Below are positions 27,695-36,630 of a stretch of DNA of 64,000 nucleotides, one piece after another (positions within the stretch are counted from its first letter, which is position 1; the number at the start of each line of letters is the position of its first letter). This DNA is from Marinihelvus fidelis (lineage in GTDB: Bacteria > Pseudomonadota > Gammaproteobacteria > Xanthomonadales > SZUA-36), in assembly GCF_008725655.1 (NCBI RefSeq), contig NZ_VYXP01000002.1, positions 1 to 64,000 of the forward strand. The letters run 5' to 3'. The position numbers and the translations under genes were made by a program. The notes under the pieces were generated by a model. That model worked only from the letters and a program-made list of their open reading frames with translations, did not search any database and was not told the origin of the DNA.

Positions 27695-28963
27695 TTACAG
27701 CCTCGCCGTTGCCCGCGTGCCGAACACGCTCTTGATGTCAAAATACACACAGTCGCCGCGTCCCCAGCCGATCAGCGACTCGGCGGACACGGCCTCAAAC
27801 TGCCTGTGTGCGACGGCGCCGATGACCGCGTCATAGCTGTCTTGCGCCGGCTCGGTCACCAGGCGTATCCCCCGCGACTGTTCAGCGCTGACCCAGGGAT
27901 CCAGCACGTCCACGTCGCACCCGGCCGCCTGCAATTCCGCGATCAACCGAAACACCTGGCTATTCCGTGTATCCGGGCAGTTTTCCTTGAATGTCAGCCC
28001 CATGACCAACACACGCGCGCCGTCAGCGGCCACACCGCGCTCGGCCATCAGCCCAACCACTTTCGAGGCCACGAAGGTGGCCATGCCATCGTTCACACCG
28101 CGCCCGGCCAGGATGATCTGCGGGTCGAAGCCGACAGCCCGCGCCTTGTGGGTCAGGTAATACGGATCCACGCCAATACAGTGCCCGCCGACCAGGCCGG
28201 GTGTGAACGGCAGGAAATTCCACTTGGTGCCGGCGGCGGCGAGCACGTCGCGGGTATCCAGGCCCAGCCGGTCGAACAGCATCGCCAGTTCGTTCACCAG
28301 CGCGATGTTCACATCCCGTTGTGTATTTTCGATGACCTTGGCGGCCTCGGCGACGCGGACGCTGGGCGCGCGGTGGGTGCCCGCGGGCACGATGGCGCTA
28401 TATAGCCCGTCGATGAAGTCCAGTGACGCGGCGCAGCAACCGCTCACCACCTTGACGATGCTTTCCAGTCGCCGCGTGCGGTCGCCGGGGTTGATGCGCT
28501 CGGGGCTGTAGCCGTACCAGAACCCTTCGTTGCTGCCGCCCCGCAGGCCGGACAACTGCTCCAGCGCCGGCACGCAGACCTCCTCGGTGGCACCGGGGTA
28601 GACCGTTGACTCGAACACCACGGTATCGCCCGGCTGCAACTGCGGGCCGATGGCCTCGCAGGCGGCGTGCAATGGCGAAAGGTCGGGCTCGTTATCCTCG
28701 GTGACCGGGGTGGGGACAGTGACGATATAGACATTGCAGTCGGCCAGTACCGCAGCCTCGTGGCCCAGGCGCGCCCCACCAATCACCGCCAATTCCTCGG
28801 CAGAGAGTTCGCCGGTTCGGTCTGATCCGCTGGCCAGTTCCGTCACCCGGCCACGGTCAAGGTCGAAGCCGGTGACTTCAAAATGCCTGGCAAATGCCGC
28901 CATCAACGGCGCGCCCACGTAACCCAGCCCGATGATGGCGATGCGAGGCAATGAATGGCTCAT
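27695..28963 (-). CDS. wbpO: UDP-N-acetylhexosamine dehydrogenase, WbpO/TviB type
   Basis: A 422-residue nucleotide-sugar 6-dehydrogenase. The NAD-binding motif [14 protein letters not shown] lies near residues 11-24, the YIVTVPTPV segment follows, and the catalytic Cys is in [16 protein letters not shown]. It oxidises UDP-GlcNAc/UDP-GalNAc C6 to the uronic acid and works with the WbpP-like epimerase encoded 2 bp downstream. Its ATG overlaps the stop of the EPS regulator gene (ATGA). The same enzyme pair makes GalNAcA for Vi antigen and Pseudomonas O6, so a GalNAcA-containing EPS is expected. Confidence 0.93.
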   Translation of the reverse strand: MSHSLPRIAIIGLGYVGAPLMAAFARHFEVTGFDLDRGRVTELASGSDRTGELSAEELAVIGGARLGHEAAVLADCNVYIVTVPTPVTEDNEPDLSPLHAACEAIGPQLQPGDTVVFESTVYPGATEEVCVPALEQLSGLRGGSNEGFWYGYSPERINPGDRTRRLESIVKVVSGCCAASLDFIDGLYSAIVPAGTHRAPSVRVAEAAKVIENTQRDVNIALVNELAMLFDRLGLDTRDVLAAAGTKWNFLPFTPGLVGGHCIGVDPYYLTHKARAVGFDPQIILAGRGVNDGMATFVASKVVGLMAERGVAADGARVLVMGLTFKENCPDTRNSQVFRLIAELQAAGCDVDVLDPWVSAEQSRGIRLVTEPAQDSYDAVIGAVAHRQFEAVSAESLIGWGRGDCVYFDIKSVFGTRATARL

Positions 28964-29295
28964 TCGCCGCCCTCCCCGTTCACTTCACGCTGCAACTGTT
29001 CGATCTCGCCCTTCAGTCGTTCGTACTCGTCCATTCTCCTCTTCAGAAAGCGCGCGGTGATGCGCGCCTTCGCCTCAATGCCCTGCGGAGTGAGCTTGTA
29101 CAGGTAGGCGCGCTTGTTCTGGCTGTTGCGGAAGTTCCGGGCCTTGACCAGGCCTTTCTCCACCAGCGCGCGCAGGCAGTAGTTGGTCTTGCCCAGGCTC
29201 ACGCCCAGGTGTTCGGCCAGCTCGCGCTGGCTGACCTGCGGGTGGCTGTCCAGGTAGCGGAGCAGCCGGAACTGGGTTTCGTTGGGATTGCTCAT
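28960..29295 (-). CDS. MarR-type EPS-associated regulator
   Basis: A 111-residue winged-helix regulator from ATG 29295. The HTH is at about residues 18-48 ([28 protein letters not shown]), followed by a wing with [10 protein letters not shown] and an acidic helical tail. It matches the MarR-EPS group found at the head of exopolysaccharide operons. It is the first gene after the ops element; its stop overlaps the next gene's ATG. Frame extension to 29355 would run into the ops site, so the later ATG is preferred. It may act on the operon promoter or a distant one. Confidence 0.88.
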   Translation of the reverse strand: MSNPNETQFRLLRYLDSHPQVSQRELAEHLGVSLGKTNYCLRALVEKGLVKARNFRNSQNKRAYLYKLTPQGIEAKARITARFLKRRMDEYERLKGEIEQLQREVNGEGGE

Positions 29296-29325
29296 CATCT
29301 TGAATATGCCGTGCGCGGGAATCGG

Positions 29326-29338
29326 GCACGCTACCGCC
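29326..29338 (-). promoter_or_regulatory. ops element (RfaH recruitment site)
   Basis: The minus strand reads GGCGGTAGCGTGC, identical to the E. coli operon polarity suppressor element. It lies 46 bp past the rfaH-like stop and 31 bp before the ATG of the EPS regulator gene, in the transcribed leader of the large minus-strand operon. RfaH binds this non-template sequence in a paused polymerase and suppresses termination downstream. Confidence 0.85.
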
Positions 29339-29363
29339 ACACGGTGCGTGGGCACCGCGGGTG

Positions 29364-29382
29364 GAAAAACTCTGGCGCCAGA
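29364..29382 (-). terminator. Possible attenuator after rfaH-like gene
   Basis: The palindrome TCTGGCGCCAGA, followed on the minus strand by GTTTTTCC, lies between the rfaH-like stop and the ops element. The stem is short, so termination would be weak; its position fits an attenuator. Confidence 0.3.
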
Positions 29383-29383
29383 T

Positions 29384-29884
29384 TCAGACGGCGCGTTTCA
29401 GTGCCAGCGCATCCACTTCAACCAGGGTCGATCGCCCCAGCAGGCCCAGCATCAGCATGGCCCGGGTTTCACCACAGCGCTCGGCGAGCACGCCTTCAAG
29501 CCCGGCCAGCGGGCCGGTGAAGACCTGGACACGGTCCCCTACCCGCACCGGGTCAGGAGCCAACCTGATCAGGCCGGTCGCGTCGTCCTGTCGGGACCGT
29601 AAGGCCTGGATGACTCCAGCGTCGACCTGCAACAGGGAACACCCCGTGCGCACCAGGTCAACGGCGCCGCGGGTGGAACGCACGACCGCCAGGTTCTGCC
29701 GGCCGGGCTCCGCTTGCAGGAACAGGTAACGGGGAAACAAAGGTTCAGCGCGCAGCTTCTGTCGCCGCAGCTTCTGGTACGGGTTTTCCGCCAGCGGCAA
29801 AAAGCAATCGAAGCCCTGGCGCTGCAGGTGCTCTCTCGCGACCCGTTCCTGGCGAGGCCGGGTATAGACGGCAAACCACTCCAT
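29384..29884 (-). CDS. rfaH: RfaH-like transcription antiterminator
   Basis: A 166-residue NusG paralogue of the RfaH type. The N-terminal NGN domain starts [18 protein letters not shown] and has the strongly conserved [11 protein letters not shown], matching EPLFPNYLFV of E. coli RfaH. The C-terminal domain contains the KOW region [17 protein letters not shown], ending in [16 protein letters not shown], comparable to the RfaH end. RfaH couples paused polymerase at ops sites to translation in long operons. It lies between the WecA-type transferase and an ops element 46 bp downstream, so it likely controls the adjacent EPS operon in cis. Confidence 0.9.
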   Translation of the reverse strand: MEWFAVYTRPRQERVAREHLQRQGFDCFLPLAENPYQKLRRQKLRAEPLFPRYLFLQAEPGRQNLAVVRSTRGAVDLVRTGCSLLQVDAGVIQALRSRQDDATGLIRLAPDPVRVGDRVQVFTGPLAGLEGVLAERCGETRAMLMLGLLGRSTLVEVDALALKRAV

Positions 29885-29907
29885 CCATTCACCTTAGCAG
29901 GTTGTGT

Positions 29908-30963
29908 TCACTCTTTGAACATGTGTACCCGCATCCAGCGCAGGTAGGCCACGCCGGTGGCGATAAAGGCGTAGAAACGAATGCACTCGGGCACGCCGAA
30001 CCACTCCATGGCAATGCCAGCAACCATGAACCCGGCACTCAGCAACACGACTACGCCCCAGGTCTGCCCCACACTGAGCCCTGACTGCGCCAGCGCGTGG
30101 TGCAGGTGCCGGTCGTCGGCACTGAAGGCGGACCGGCCGGCCCGCCAGCGGCTGGCCATCAAGCGGGTGGTATCGAGTAATGGTAGGCCGAAAATCCACA
30201 CCGCCGTCATCGGCGCGAAGGCACGCTCCACGCCCGTGCGGCTGCCATTGCCCAGGTCGATAAAGAACCAGGCCAGCAGCAGGCCCAGCAGCAATGAACC
30301 GGAATCACCCAAAAACACCCGGGCCACGGGGTTCCATGGCAGCCGTGCATTCAGTAAAAGGAAGCCGCATACCGCACCGGCCGAAACCAGCAGGCTGGGC
30401 AGCATGTCGGCCCGGCCGCCCACGGCCGCCAGCAGTGCCATCGACAGGCAACAGAGCACAAAAATGCTACCGCTGACGCCGTCGACACCGTCGATCATGT
30501 TGAACGCGTTGATGACACCCAGCGCCGCGAAGACCGTGATGGGCACCGCCAGCAGGCCAAGATCAAGGACCCGGTCCATGAACAGGCGCCCAAAATCCGC
30601 AAGGTAGACGTCGGCGACAAAAACCATGACCAGGCAGGCCATGGTCTGCAGGCCGAACCGCACGGAAGCGCTAAGGGGCCATCGGTCATCAACCAGCCCG
30701 GTCACCATGATCAACGCACAGGCGGCTGGTAATGCCGCGGTGCCAACACCAGCCAGCGCCAGGGTCGCGAACAATCCGCCAAAGATAGCCGGGCCACCCA
30801 CCAGTGGCGTGGGCTCAATGTGTTGCTTTCTCCCGGAAGGCCAGTCCAGCCACCCGGCCCGTCGGGCGACAGGCACCAGCGCCGCCGCCATCAGCAGCGT
30901 GATCCCTGCGGCCACCCATGGCCAGTTTTCCCCTTGCAATGACATTCCACCCTCCACGTCCAT
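29908..30963 (-). CDS. MraY/WecA-type glycosyl-1-phosphate transferase
   Basis: A 351-residue polytopic membrane enzyme that starts a lipid-linked glycan by moving a sugar-1-phosphate to undecaprenyl phosphate. Family motifs are VTGLVDDRWPLS (Asp pair), NAFNMIDGVDG, FLGDSGSLLLG and the HHALAQSG motif near the C-terminus. About ten membrane segments are visible. The start may be M1 or M7. It lies 23 bp upstream of the rfaH-like gene on the same strand. The likely sugar is GlcNAc or GalNAc, consistent with WbpO/WbpP supply, but not proven. Confidence 0.9.
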   Translation of the reverse strand: MDVEGGMSLQGENWPWVAAGITLLMAAALVPVARRAGWLDWPSGRKQHIEPTPLVGGPAIFGGLFATLALAGVGTAALPAACALIMVTGLVDDRWPLSASVRFGLQTMACLVMVFVADVYLADFGRLFMDRVLDLGLLAVPITVFAALGVINAFNMIDGVDGVSGSIFVLCCLSMALLAAVGGRADMLPSLLVSAGAVCGFLLLNARLPWNPVARVFLGDSGSLLLGLLLAWFFIDLGNGSRTGVERAFAPMTAVWIFGLPLLDTTRLMASRWRAGRSAFSADDRHLHHALAQSGLSVGQTWGVVVLLSAGFMVAGIAMEWFGVPECIRFYAFIATGVAYLRWMRVHMFKE

Positions 30964-31022
30964 GTGGCCGAATTATGATGCTATATTGGGTGTTGGTCGA
31001 ACCGGTTTTTTTTGAGGCCCAG

Positions 31023-32258
31023 ATGCCCATCCGCATGAAATGCCTTTCCAGGACGCCATTGTCCGTCCTGATCGCATCCGTTCTTGTCAGCCCAGCCATC
31101 CTGGGCCAGCAGGACGCCGACCAGACCACCCTGTACACCACGGTGGACGAGAAGGCCATTTACATCCAGCAGGGCGACCGCCAGATTGACGTCAAATCGG
31201 GTGAATCTGCGGCGATCACGCGCAGCGGGCTGGAGTTTTTGGATGCCCGCCCTGCGGCGCTTAACTGGCCCTGCGGTACCGGCTACGCCGGAAATCGCGG
31301 CCAGCTCGAGACCTTTGCCCTGGACAGCCTGCCAGCAGGTGAACAGATTCGCGGTGTCGCACAGAATTTCTTCGAACAGCAGATGGTGCTCGACAGCCAA
31401 CCGCATTTTCTTGATGGCGGCTCGCATGGGGCGTTTCCTGCAGCCGAGATCGATGCGTTTGTCTCCGACGCCTATTGGTATGTCGCCGGCCCCGCTGACG
31501 CGCCACAGGCCGCGTTGCGCCCGGACACACTGATCATCGGCCTGTTCTACGGCACCGGCCAGGTCATCGTTGACACCAATCACCTGGCAGACCTGAAGGC
31601 GAAGTACGGCGACGACCCTATTCCGACACTGTTCCAGTACCACGACCAGAACGTCGTGCCGATTTCCTACTTCGGCGACGCGCCTACGCCGGGAAACATC
31701 GCCCAGGTTTATGCGGAAAACGGCATCCTGCCCGCGTCGCCGCCGGTGATCTTTGCGGGTGATCGCCATACCGACTTTGTCGCCGAAGTACTGGCCGATT
31801 CGGTCGGCGCGCCGGCGATGGGCGATATCGACCCGGCCCGGGCGGCGCAGTTGCGAAACGACCTCTCCGCCAACGGTTTCAATGGCAAGCCCATCAACCT
31901 GGCGCTGGTGCCGGGTTCCGCCCAGGTCACAGCCGATGAGCCCGAACGTCTTCGGGTTGCGGGCAACATGGGCATGCAGACCGTGCCCGCGATGTTCTCG
32001 GTCTACGACGACGAATCACACGCGCGCCACTGCGGCGTCGCACCGCCGGTGGCCGCCGCGGGTGTCATGGGCACGGAACAGGGCGATGCACCGGGCGCGC
32101 AACCCCCGACTGATCCGCCGACGGACCCGGTACTACCCCCAACCATTCCATTGCCACCGGATGCCGGCCCGCCGGATGGTCCTGACCAGCCCCCGGTGCC
32201 GCCGGAAATCGAACTGCCCGACCCGCCCCAGCCGGAACTGCCGGCCAGCGAGAACTGA
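31023..32258 (+). CDS. Secreted Pro-rich protein of unknown function
   Basis: From ATG 31023 (411 residues; ATG 31035 also possible) there is a signal peptide (LSVLIASVLVSPAILGQ). A globular region of about 300 residues with no family that I recognise follows, then a Pro-rich tail from about residue 345 (PPTDPPTDPVLPPTIPLPPD). The tail could span peptidoglycan or bind a partner. It is divergent from the WecA-type gene and converges on the FecR-domain gene across a strong bidirectional terminator. A role beside the FecR/CHASE2 pair is plausible but only inferred. Confidence 0.7.
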   Translation: MPIRMKCLSRTPLSVLIASVLVSPAILGQQDADQTTLYTTVDEKAIYIQQGDRQIDVKSGESAAITRSGLEFLDARPAALNWPCGTGYAGNRGQLETFALDSLPAGEQIRGVAQNFFEQQMVLDSQPHFLDGGSHGAFPAAEIDAFVSDAYWYVAGPADAPQAALRPDTLIIGLFYGTGQVIVDTNHLADLKAKYGDDPIPTLFQYHDQNVVPISYFGDAPTPGNIAQVYAENGILPASPPVIFAGDRHTDFVAEVLADSVGAPAMGDIDPARAAQLRNDLSANGFNGKPINLALVPGSAQVTADEPERLRVAGNMGMQTVPAMFSVYDDESHARHCGVAPPVAAAGVMGTEQGDAPGAQPPTDPPTDPVLPPTIPLPPDAGPPDGPDQPPVPPEIELPDPPQPELPASEN

Positions 32259-32285
32259 TCATGGTTCCGGCCACTGGCCGGGCAT

Positions 32286-32318
32286 AAAAAAACCGCGCCC
32301 TGGAGCGCGGTTTTTTTT
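32286..32318. terminator. Bidirectional intrinsic terminator
   Basis: The stem CCGCGC (32293-32298) with GCGCGG (32305-32310) has a CCTGGA loop. It is flanked by seven A residues on the left and eight T residues on the right, so it works on both strands. It separates two convergent genes. Confidence 0.9.
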
Positions 32319-32338
32319 GTCCCTGGAAACGTCGCGAA

Positions 32339-32824
32339 CTATTCGCTGAAGCTCGCGCCCTCTTCTTGGCAGATGGTGCCGTCGTCACACAGCAGAACCG
32401 AGAACTCGGTGCCGCGGACACCCATCAGCGCCACCGGCGTTTCCACCTTGAAGCTCTCGGGTTCAGACTTCGCCATCGCGCCGGTCAGGACGCGCAGGCC
32501 ACCTTCGACCAGGCTCAGCGTTGCCGCATTACCTTCCTGGCCGTTGTAGACGTATTCCTTGATGTCGAGGATGCTGTTCGGCGTCACCGTCACCTTGGCG
32601 CCGTCCACGAATTGCAGCACCGCAAAGCTCTTTGGCCCGGTGATGATCCGCTCTTCCTCGCTGACCCCGTCCCCGCGTTGCAGGGCGCGCCGATCGGTCT
32701 CGCGTTCGGCGAATACATCACCGCGCGAGGCCACCAGCATGGCCGTGTCGTCATCCGCGACCGCCGGGAGCGTGGCTGCCAGTGCCATGATTCCCGCGAT
32801 CAGGGTAGTGCGAAACCTATTCAT
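32339..32824 (-). CDS. Secreted FecR-domain protein
   Basis: A 161-residue exported protein with a signal peptide (LIAGIMALAATLPAVA). One FecR-type domain covers residues about 30-145 (VASRGDVFAE...ALQRGDGVSEEERIITG...VTPNSILDI...VRGTEFSV), ending in a Cys pair (LLCDDGTICQ). FecR domains of this free, non-membrane kind occur with CHASE2 sensors and OmpA-type partners. It lies 173 bp downstream of the CHASE2 cyclase gene on the same strand. It may supply a periplasmic input to that sensor; no direct evidence is available. Confidence 0.85.
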   Translation of the reverse strand: MNRFRTTLIAGIMALAATLPAVADDDTAMLVASRGDVFAERETDRRALQRGDGVSEEERIITGPKSFAVLQFVDGAKVTVTPNSILDIKEYVYNGQEGNAATLSLVEGGLRVLTGAMAKSEPESFKVETPVALMGVRGTEFSVLLCDDGTICQEEGASFSE

Positions 32825-32997
32825 TTCCCTTGTCCCTCAGCGGTGCCCAACAATAACCGCCTAATCGTTACAGTATATACCCGCCAGCGAAACTTTAGTT
32901 GGCGGCATGTGCCATGTGCTTGTCAGAAAACCGGATGCGACAAACACACCCTTACCACGACATACGGAAAATCAACCGGTTCCATATCATTCAGGGG

Positions 32998-35208
32998 CTA
33001 TTTCGAGTCGTGCGTATAAACGCCATCCCAGTCCGCTGGCGGGGGCTCCGCCCTGAACGTGCGAATGCGCTGCAGGTACATGCGGTAAAGCAACTTGTCC
33101 GGCACCTGGTCAACCAAGTCCAGCATGATGCCCTCGGCGCCATCCCAGTCCAGTGCGCGGTACAGTTTCATCGCCTGTTCGAACTGCAACAGGCGGGCGC
33201 GTTCGATGTCCGGCACCCTCGACGCCTCACCAACCACTTCGTAGATGCCAACCGGCAACCGCTTGCCCTTGACCCGGACGCGATCGATCTCGCGGTAGAG
33301 AAAGCGGTCCGCGGCGGCGTCCCGGGTGAACTCGCTGACCAGCATCTCGACCCCGTAGGCCTTGGTCAGCCCTTCAAGCCGCGACCCCAGGTTGACCGAG
33401 TCACCCAGCACGGTATACGCGCGCCGGAACCGCGAACCCATGTTGCCCACGCTCATGGTGCCGGTATTGACGCCGACACCGATCTTCAACTCGGGTTTGC
33501 CCTCCTCGACAAATGATTCGTTCAGCGCGGTCAACGCGTTCAGCATGCCCAGGCCAGCGACAATCGCGTGCTCGGCATGGTTGGCGTCGCGCAGCGGCGC
33601 GCCCCAGAACGCCATGATGCAGTCGCCCATGTACTTGTCGATGGTGCCGTGGGTCTCGTGTACAACCTCGGTCATCGGCGTCAGGAAGCGGTTCAGCAGG
33701 TCAGACAGCTCCTGTGCGTCCAGTGCCTCGGAGATGGTTGTGAACGAGCGGATATCGGTAAACAGTACCGACAGTTCCCGTTTCTCACTTTCCATCGAGT
33801 AGTGGGTCGGGTCATGCGCCATTTCCGAGACCAGATCCGGCGGCACGTATTGGCCGAACAGGTCGTTCATGTGCGAACGGCTGCGTGACTCGAAGAAGTA
33901 GCCGTAGACCATGTTGAGCAGGTAGGTACCAAACAACACGATCAGCGTGGTTGCCAGCGGCAGGACATGGAGCTTCTCGTCCCAGAGGTAGGCATTGGTC
34001 CATACCGCGGCAGTCACCATGACGATCAGCAGCAACGTGGCGTACACCGCCGACAGCACCGGCAACACCAGCGCGGCCAGCAGGCCGAAGGCCAGCACGG
34101 CGATGAGTTCCGCGGCCTGGGTATAGGCCGGTTGCCAGCGGAAGCTGTTGTCGAGAATGCCCGCCAGCACGTTGGCATGGACCTCCACCCCGGGGTAAAT
34201 CGAGCCGAATGGCGTCGATCGCAGGTCAACCAGCCCCGGGGCCGTCGCGCCGATCAGCGTGATCGAACCGGCCAGTTGTTCGGGGTTGGGCACAGTGCCG
34301 TTGATGACGTCAGTGGCCGACACGTAATTGAAACTGCCGGCGCCACCACGGTATGGCACGAGCACCGCGCCCTGGGCGTCAACGGGGATGTGCCGTTCAC
34401 CCAGAACAATGGCCTCCAGCGGCGGATAGCCTTGCAGCAACAACGGTGCGTCAACAAACACCGGCAGTGCGATGTCATCCAAGTAGGTCGACGCCATGGC
34501 CAGCGACAGCGACTCGTAAGCGTTGTTGCCGTAGGCGTGCAGCAGCGGCGCACGCCGAACGATGCCGTCCTCACCGATCAGCGGGTTGCTGATAAAACCC
34601 GCGGACCAGGCGCCCTCGGTGATCTCCGGCACATTGGCGCTGTAGCCCGTCGCGGTGGGCAGGCGGATATCGTCACGGATAGCGTCGTCGAACTCGAACG
34701 CCGCAATCGGCAGGTCGCCAGTCTCGTACTGGGCCCGTTCATCGGTATGGAAATAGAAGGCAACCACGCTGCGGCCCTGTGCCAGGGCATCGCCAAAGAT
34801 CGCGTCCCGGTCAAGCTGCGGCGAGAACCGTTCCAGTTTGCGGCTGAATGCCGGGTCCTGGCGACCAAGCTGCTTCAGCGTTTCGAGTTCGAAACTGACA
34901 TCCCGTTCCGGGAACACTACGTCGAAACCGACCACCTCGACCCCGTAGGCGTACAACTGCGAAACCAGTCGCGCCAGCTTGTCGCGCGACCAGGGCCAGT
35001 GGCCCTCGGCGTCCAGGCTGCGTTCATCCAGGGCGATGATGACGATCTTGTCATCCTTGCCGCCCGGGGCGCTCAGGCGCACCCGCGTGTCGTACAGCAG
35101 TCGTTCGAACTGCGCCACGAACGGAATGTGAATATTGCCCAGGATATGTGCCGCCAGCAGGCCGATAAGCGCCAGGGAAGACACCAGCCGGATCAGGTAA
35201 CGTTTCAA
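32998..35208 (-). CDS. CHASE2-domain adenylate/guanylate cyclase
   Basis: A 736-residue membrane-bound class III nucleotide cyclase. An N-terminal membrane anchor precedes a periplasmic CHASE2 sensor domain of about 320 residues (DDKIVIIALDERSLDAEG..., GSITLIGATAPGLVDL). Three membrane segments then lead to the cyclase domain from about residue 475 (LSVLFTDIRSFTTISEAL). The metal Asp pair lies in FTDIR and YMGDCIMAFWGAP, and the transition-state region is VLGDSVNLGSRLE. It probably makes cAMP or cGMP in response to an envelope signal. Its neighbours are the FecR protein and the O-antigen-ligase-type protein. Confidence 0.9.
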   Translation of the reverse strand: MKRYLIRLVSSLALIGLLAAHILGNIHIPFVAQFERLLYDTRVRLSAPGGKDDKIVIIALDERSLDAEGHWPWSRDKLARLVSQLYAYGVEVVGFDVVFPERDVSFELETLKQLGRQDPAFSRKLERFSPQLDRDAIFGDALAQGRSVVAFYFHTDERAQYETGDLPIAAFEFDDAIRDDIRLPTATGYSANVPEITEGAWSAGFISNPLIGEDGIVRRAPLLHAYGNNAYESLSLAMASTYLDDIALPVFVDAPLLLQGYPPLEAIVLGERHIPVDAQGAVLVPYRGGAGSFNYVSATDVINGTVPNPEQLAGSITLIGATAPGLVDLRSTPFGSIYPGVEVHANVLAGILDNSFRWQPAYTQAAELIAVLAFGLLAALVLPVLSAVYATLLLIVMVTAAVWTNAYLWDEKLHVLPLATTLIVLFGTYLLNMVYGYFFESRSRSHMNDLFGQYVPPDLVSEMAHDPTHYSMESEKRELSVLFTDIRSFTTISEALDAQELSDLLNRFLTPMTEVVHETHGTIDKYMGDCIMAFWGAPLRDANHAEHAIVAGLGMLNALTALNESFVEEGKPELKIGVGVNTGTMSVGNMGSRFRRAYTVLGDSVNLGSRLEGLTKAYGVEMLVSEFTRDAAADRFLYREIDRVRVKGKRLPVGIYEVVGEASRVPDIERARLLQFEQAMKLYRALDWDGAEGIMLDLVDQVPDKLLYRMYLQRIRTFRAEPPPADWDGVYTHDSK

Positions 35209-35238
35209 GCCTTGTGCCCCCTGCCCCTTTCGGTCCTG

Positions 35239-36630
35239 TTAGGAGTATATCGAACCGCGCCGTGACTGCGCGCAGGCAATGCCCATGATCAGGGCATAGG
35301 CCATGGCCGTGGCCGGAATCTGCAGGCTGAAGTCGACCAGCGAATGCACGGCCACAAGGACCGTGGCGGCGATGCCCAGGGCCGGGTAGACCGGGTTGAC
35401 CGAGCGCCGCCGCCAGCCGCGCAGGCAGGTCAGCAAAAGGGCCGCGATCACCGCAAACTGCGCCAGCGCCACCGGCCAGCCCAGCTCAAACAGGTTTTCC
35501 ATGTAGGTATTGTGCGCCTTGTCGAAATGCGCGCGCAGGCGCTCATCGCGGTACAGCCTGAAACTGTCGGCGAAGGTGCCGTAGCCAAAGCCCAGGGCCG
35601 GGTTGTCATCGATGCCGCCGGCCACCAGCGTGTAGGCCTCAACACGCGAGGCCATGTCCGCACCGGAACGGTCGAGCCGCTTCATCAGCCCCGAACCGGT
35701 CAGCCAGAACGTGCACACCAGCGCCGCGACGACCATCGCCACCAGCACGCGCCGGCCGGTGCTGCCACGCCAGCGCCGCCAGCCCAATGCAGACAGGAAC
35801 ACCAGCGTCGCCGCCAGGGTGGCCGCAAAGCCACCGCGCGAGCCACTCAGAAATAGCGCCGCCGACATCAGCAGCAGCATGAGCAGTGGCCGCCAGGCGC
35901 TGACCAGGAACCGCTCCAGCCGCTGCGCCAGGTCACTGGACGGCAGCTGGTAAGCCGGGTTGCGTCGCGGCGCAACGTGGCGCCAGGACAACGCCAGCGC
36001 ACACAGAAGCATCAGCCCCATCCAGGTGGCGAAGGAGTTGCGGTTGACGAAGGTGCCGCGGACCACGGTGCGGGCTTCAAATGGCCAGATACCCAGCAAC
36101 CGATCCCACTGGCCGAAACAGGCCGCCAGGCCATACCCGGCCATCACCACGCCGGCGATGGCCAGCCAGCGCACCACCCCAGCCGCACGGTTCGGGTCCT
36201 GCCCCAGTTGGAAAGCAAGGAAAAACACGAGCCCGTAGGCCGCATACCGCATCAGCGCGGTCATGCCGTCATCGGCCGCCAGGGACACGGTCATCGGAAA
36301 TTCCGAACCCGTGCCCAGTGCGCTAACGGCCAGGGACCACAATGGGTGAGCCCAGTCCGACGGCAGCCCGGCCCAAGTCTGCAGCCAGGCCCAGGCGCAC
36401 ACGAGGAGAAAAAGCACCGAGGCGACCAGCGGTGGTTGCCAGGCGCGGACCACCCGCAACAACGCCAACGCCGACCAGGCCACGCCCACCACGCCCATAA
36501 ACAGCGCACAGACGCTCCAAGACCATTCCCGGTTCGAGCCGAAGGGAATGACGGCGGCGACAACACCCAGCAGCAACAGCGCCAGGAGCCCGGCTTCCAG
36601 CCGACTGCCCTGCCCCGCGCCCGGGTTCAA
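35239..36630 (-). CDS. O-antigen ligase/polymerase family membrane protein
   Basis: A 463-residue polytopic protein with about 12 membrane segments and the Wzy/WaaL-type large periplasmic loop. It includes the conserved AHNTYMENLFELGWPVAL motif near residue 370, and the GFGYGTFADSFRLY region before it. Such proteins polymerise repeat units or ligate glycans to lipid or protein. Its start overlaps the stop of the phosphatase gene (ATGA). Together with the EpsG-like protein, the locus thus has two candidates for polymerisation; which is the polymerase is not settled by sequence. Confidence 0.85.
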   Translation of the reverse strand: MNPGAGQGSRLEAGLLALLLLGVVAAVIPFGSNREWSWSVCALFMGVVGVAWSALALLRVVRAWQPPLVASVLFLLVCAWAWLQTWAGLPSDWAHPLWSLAVSALGTGSEFPMTVSLAADDGMTALMRYAAYGLVFFLAFQLGQDPNRAAGVVRWLAIAGVVMAGYGLAACFGQWDRLLGIWPFEARTVVRGTFVNRNSFATWMGLMLLCALALSWRHVAPRRNPAYQLPSSDLAQRLERFLVSAWRPLLMLLLMSAALFLSGSRGGFAATLAATLVFLSALGWRRWRGSTGRRVLVAMVVAALVCTFWLTGSGLMKRLDRSGADMASRVEAYTLVAGGIDDNPALGFGYGTFADSFRLYRDERLRAHFDKAHNTYMENLFELGWPVALAQFAVIAALLLTCLRGWRRRSVNPVYPALGIAATVLVAVHSLVDFSLQIPATAMAYALIMGIACAQSRRGSIYS

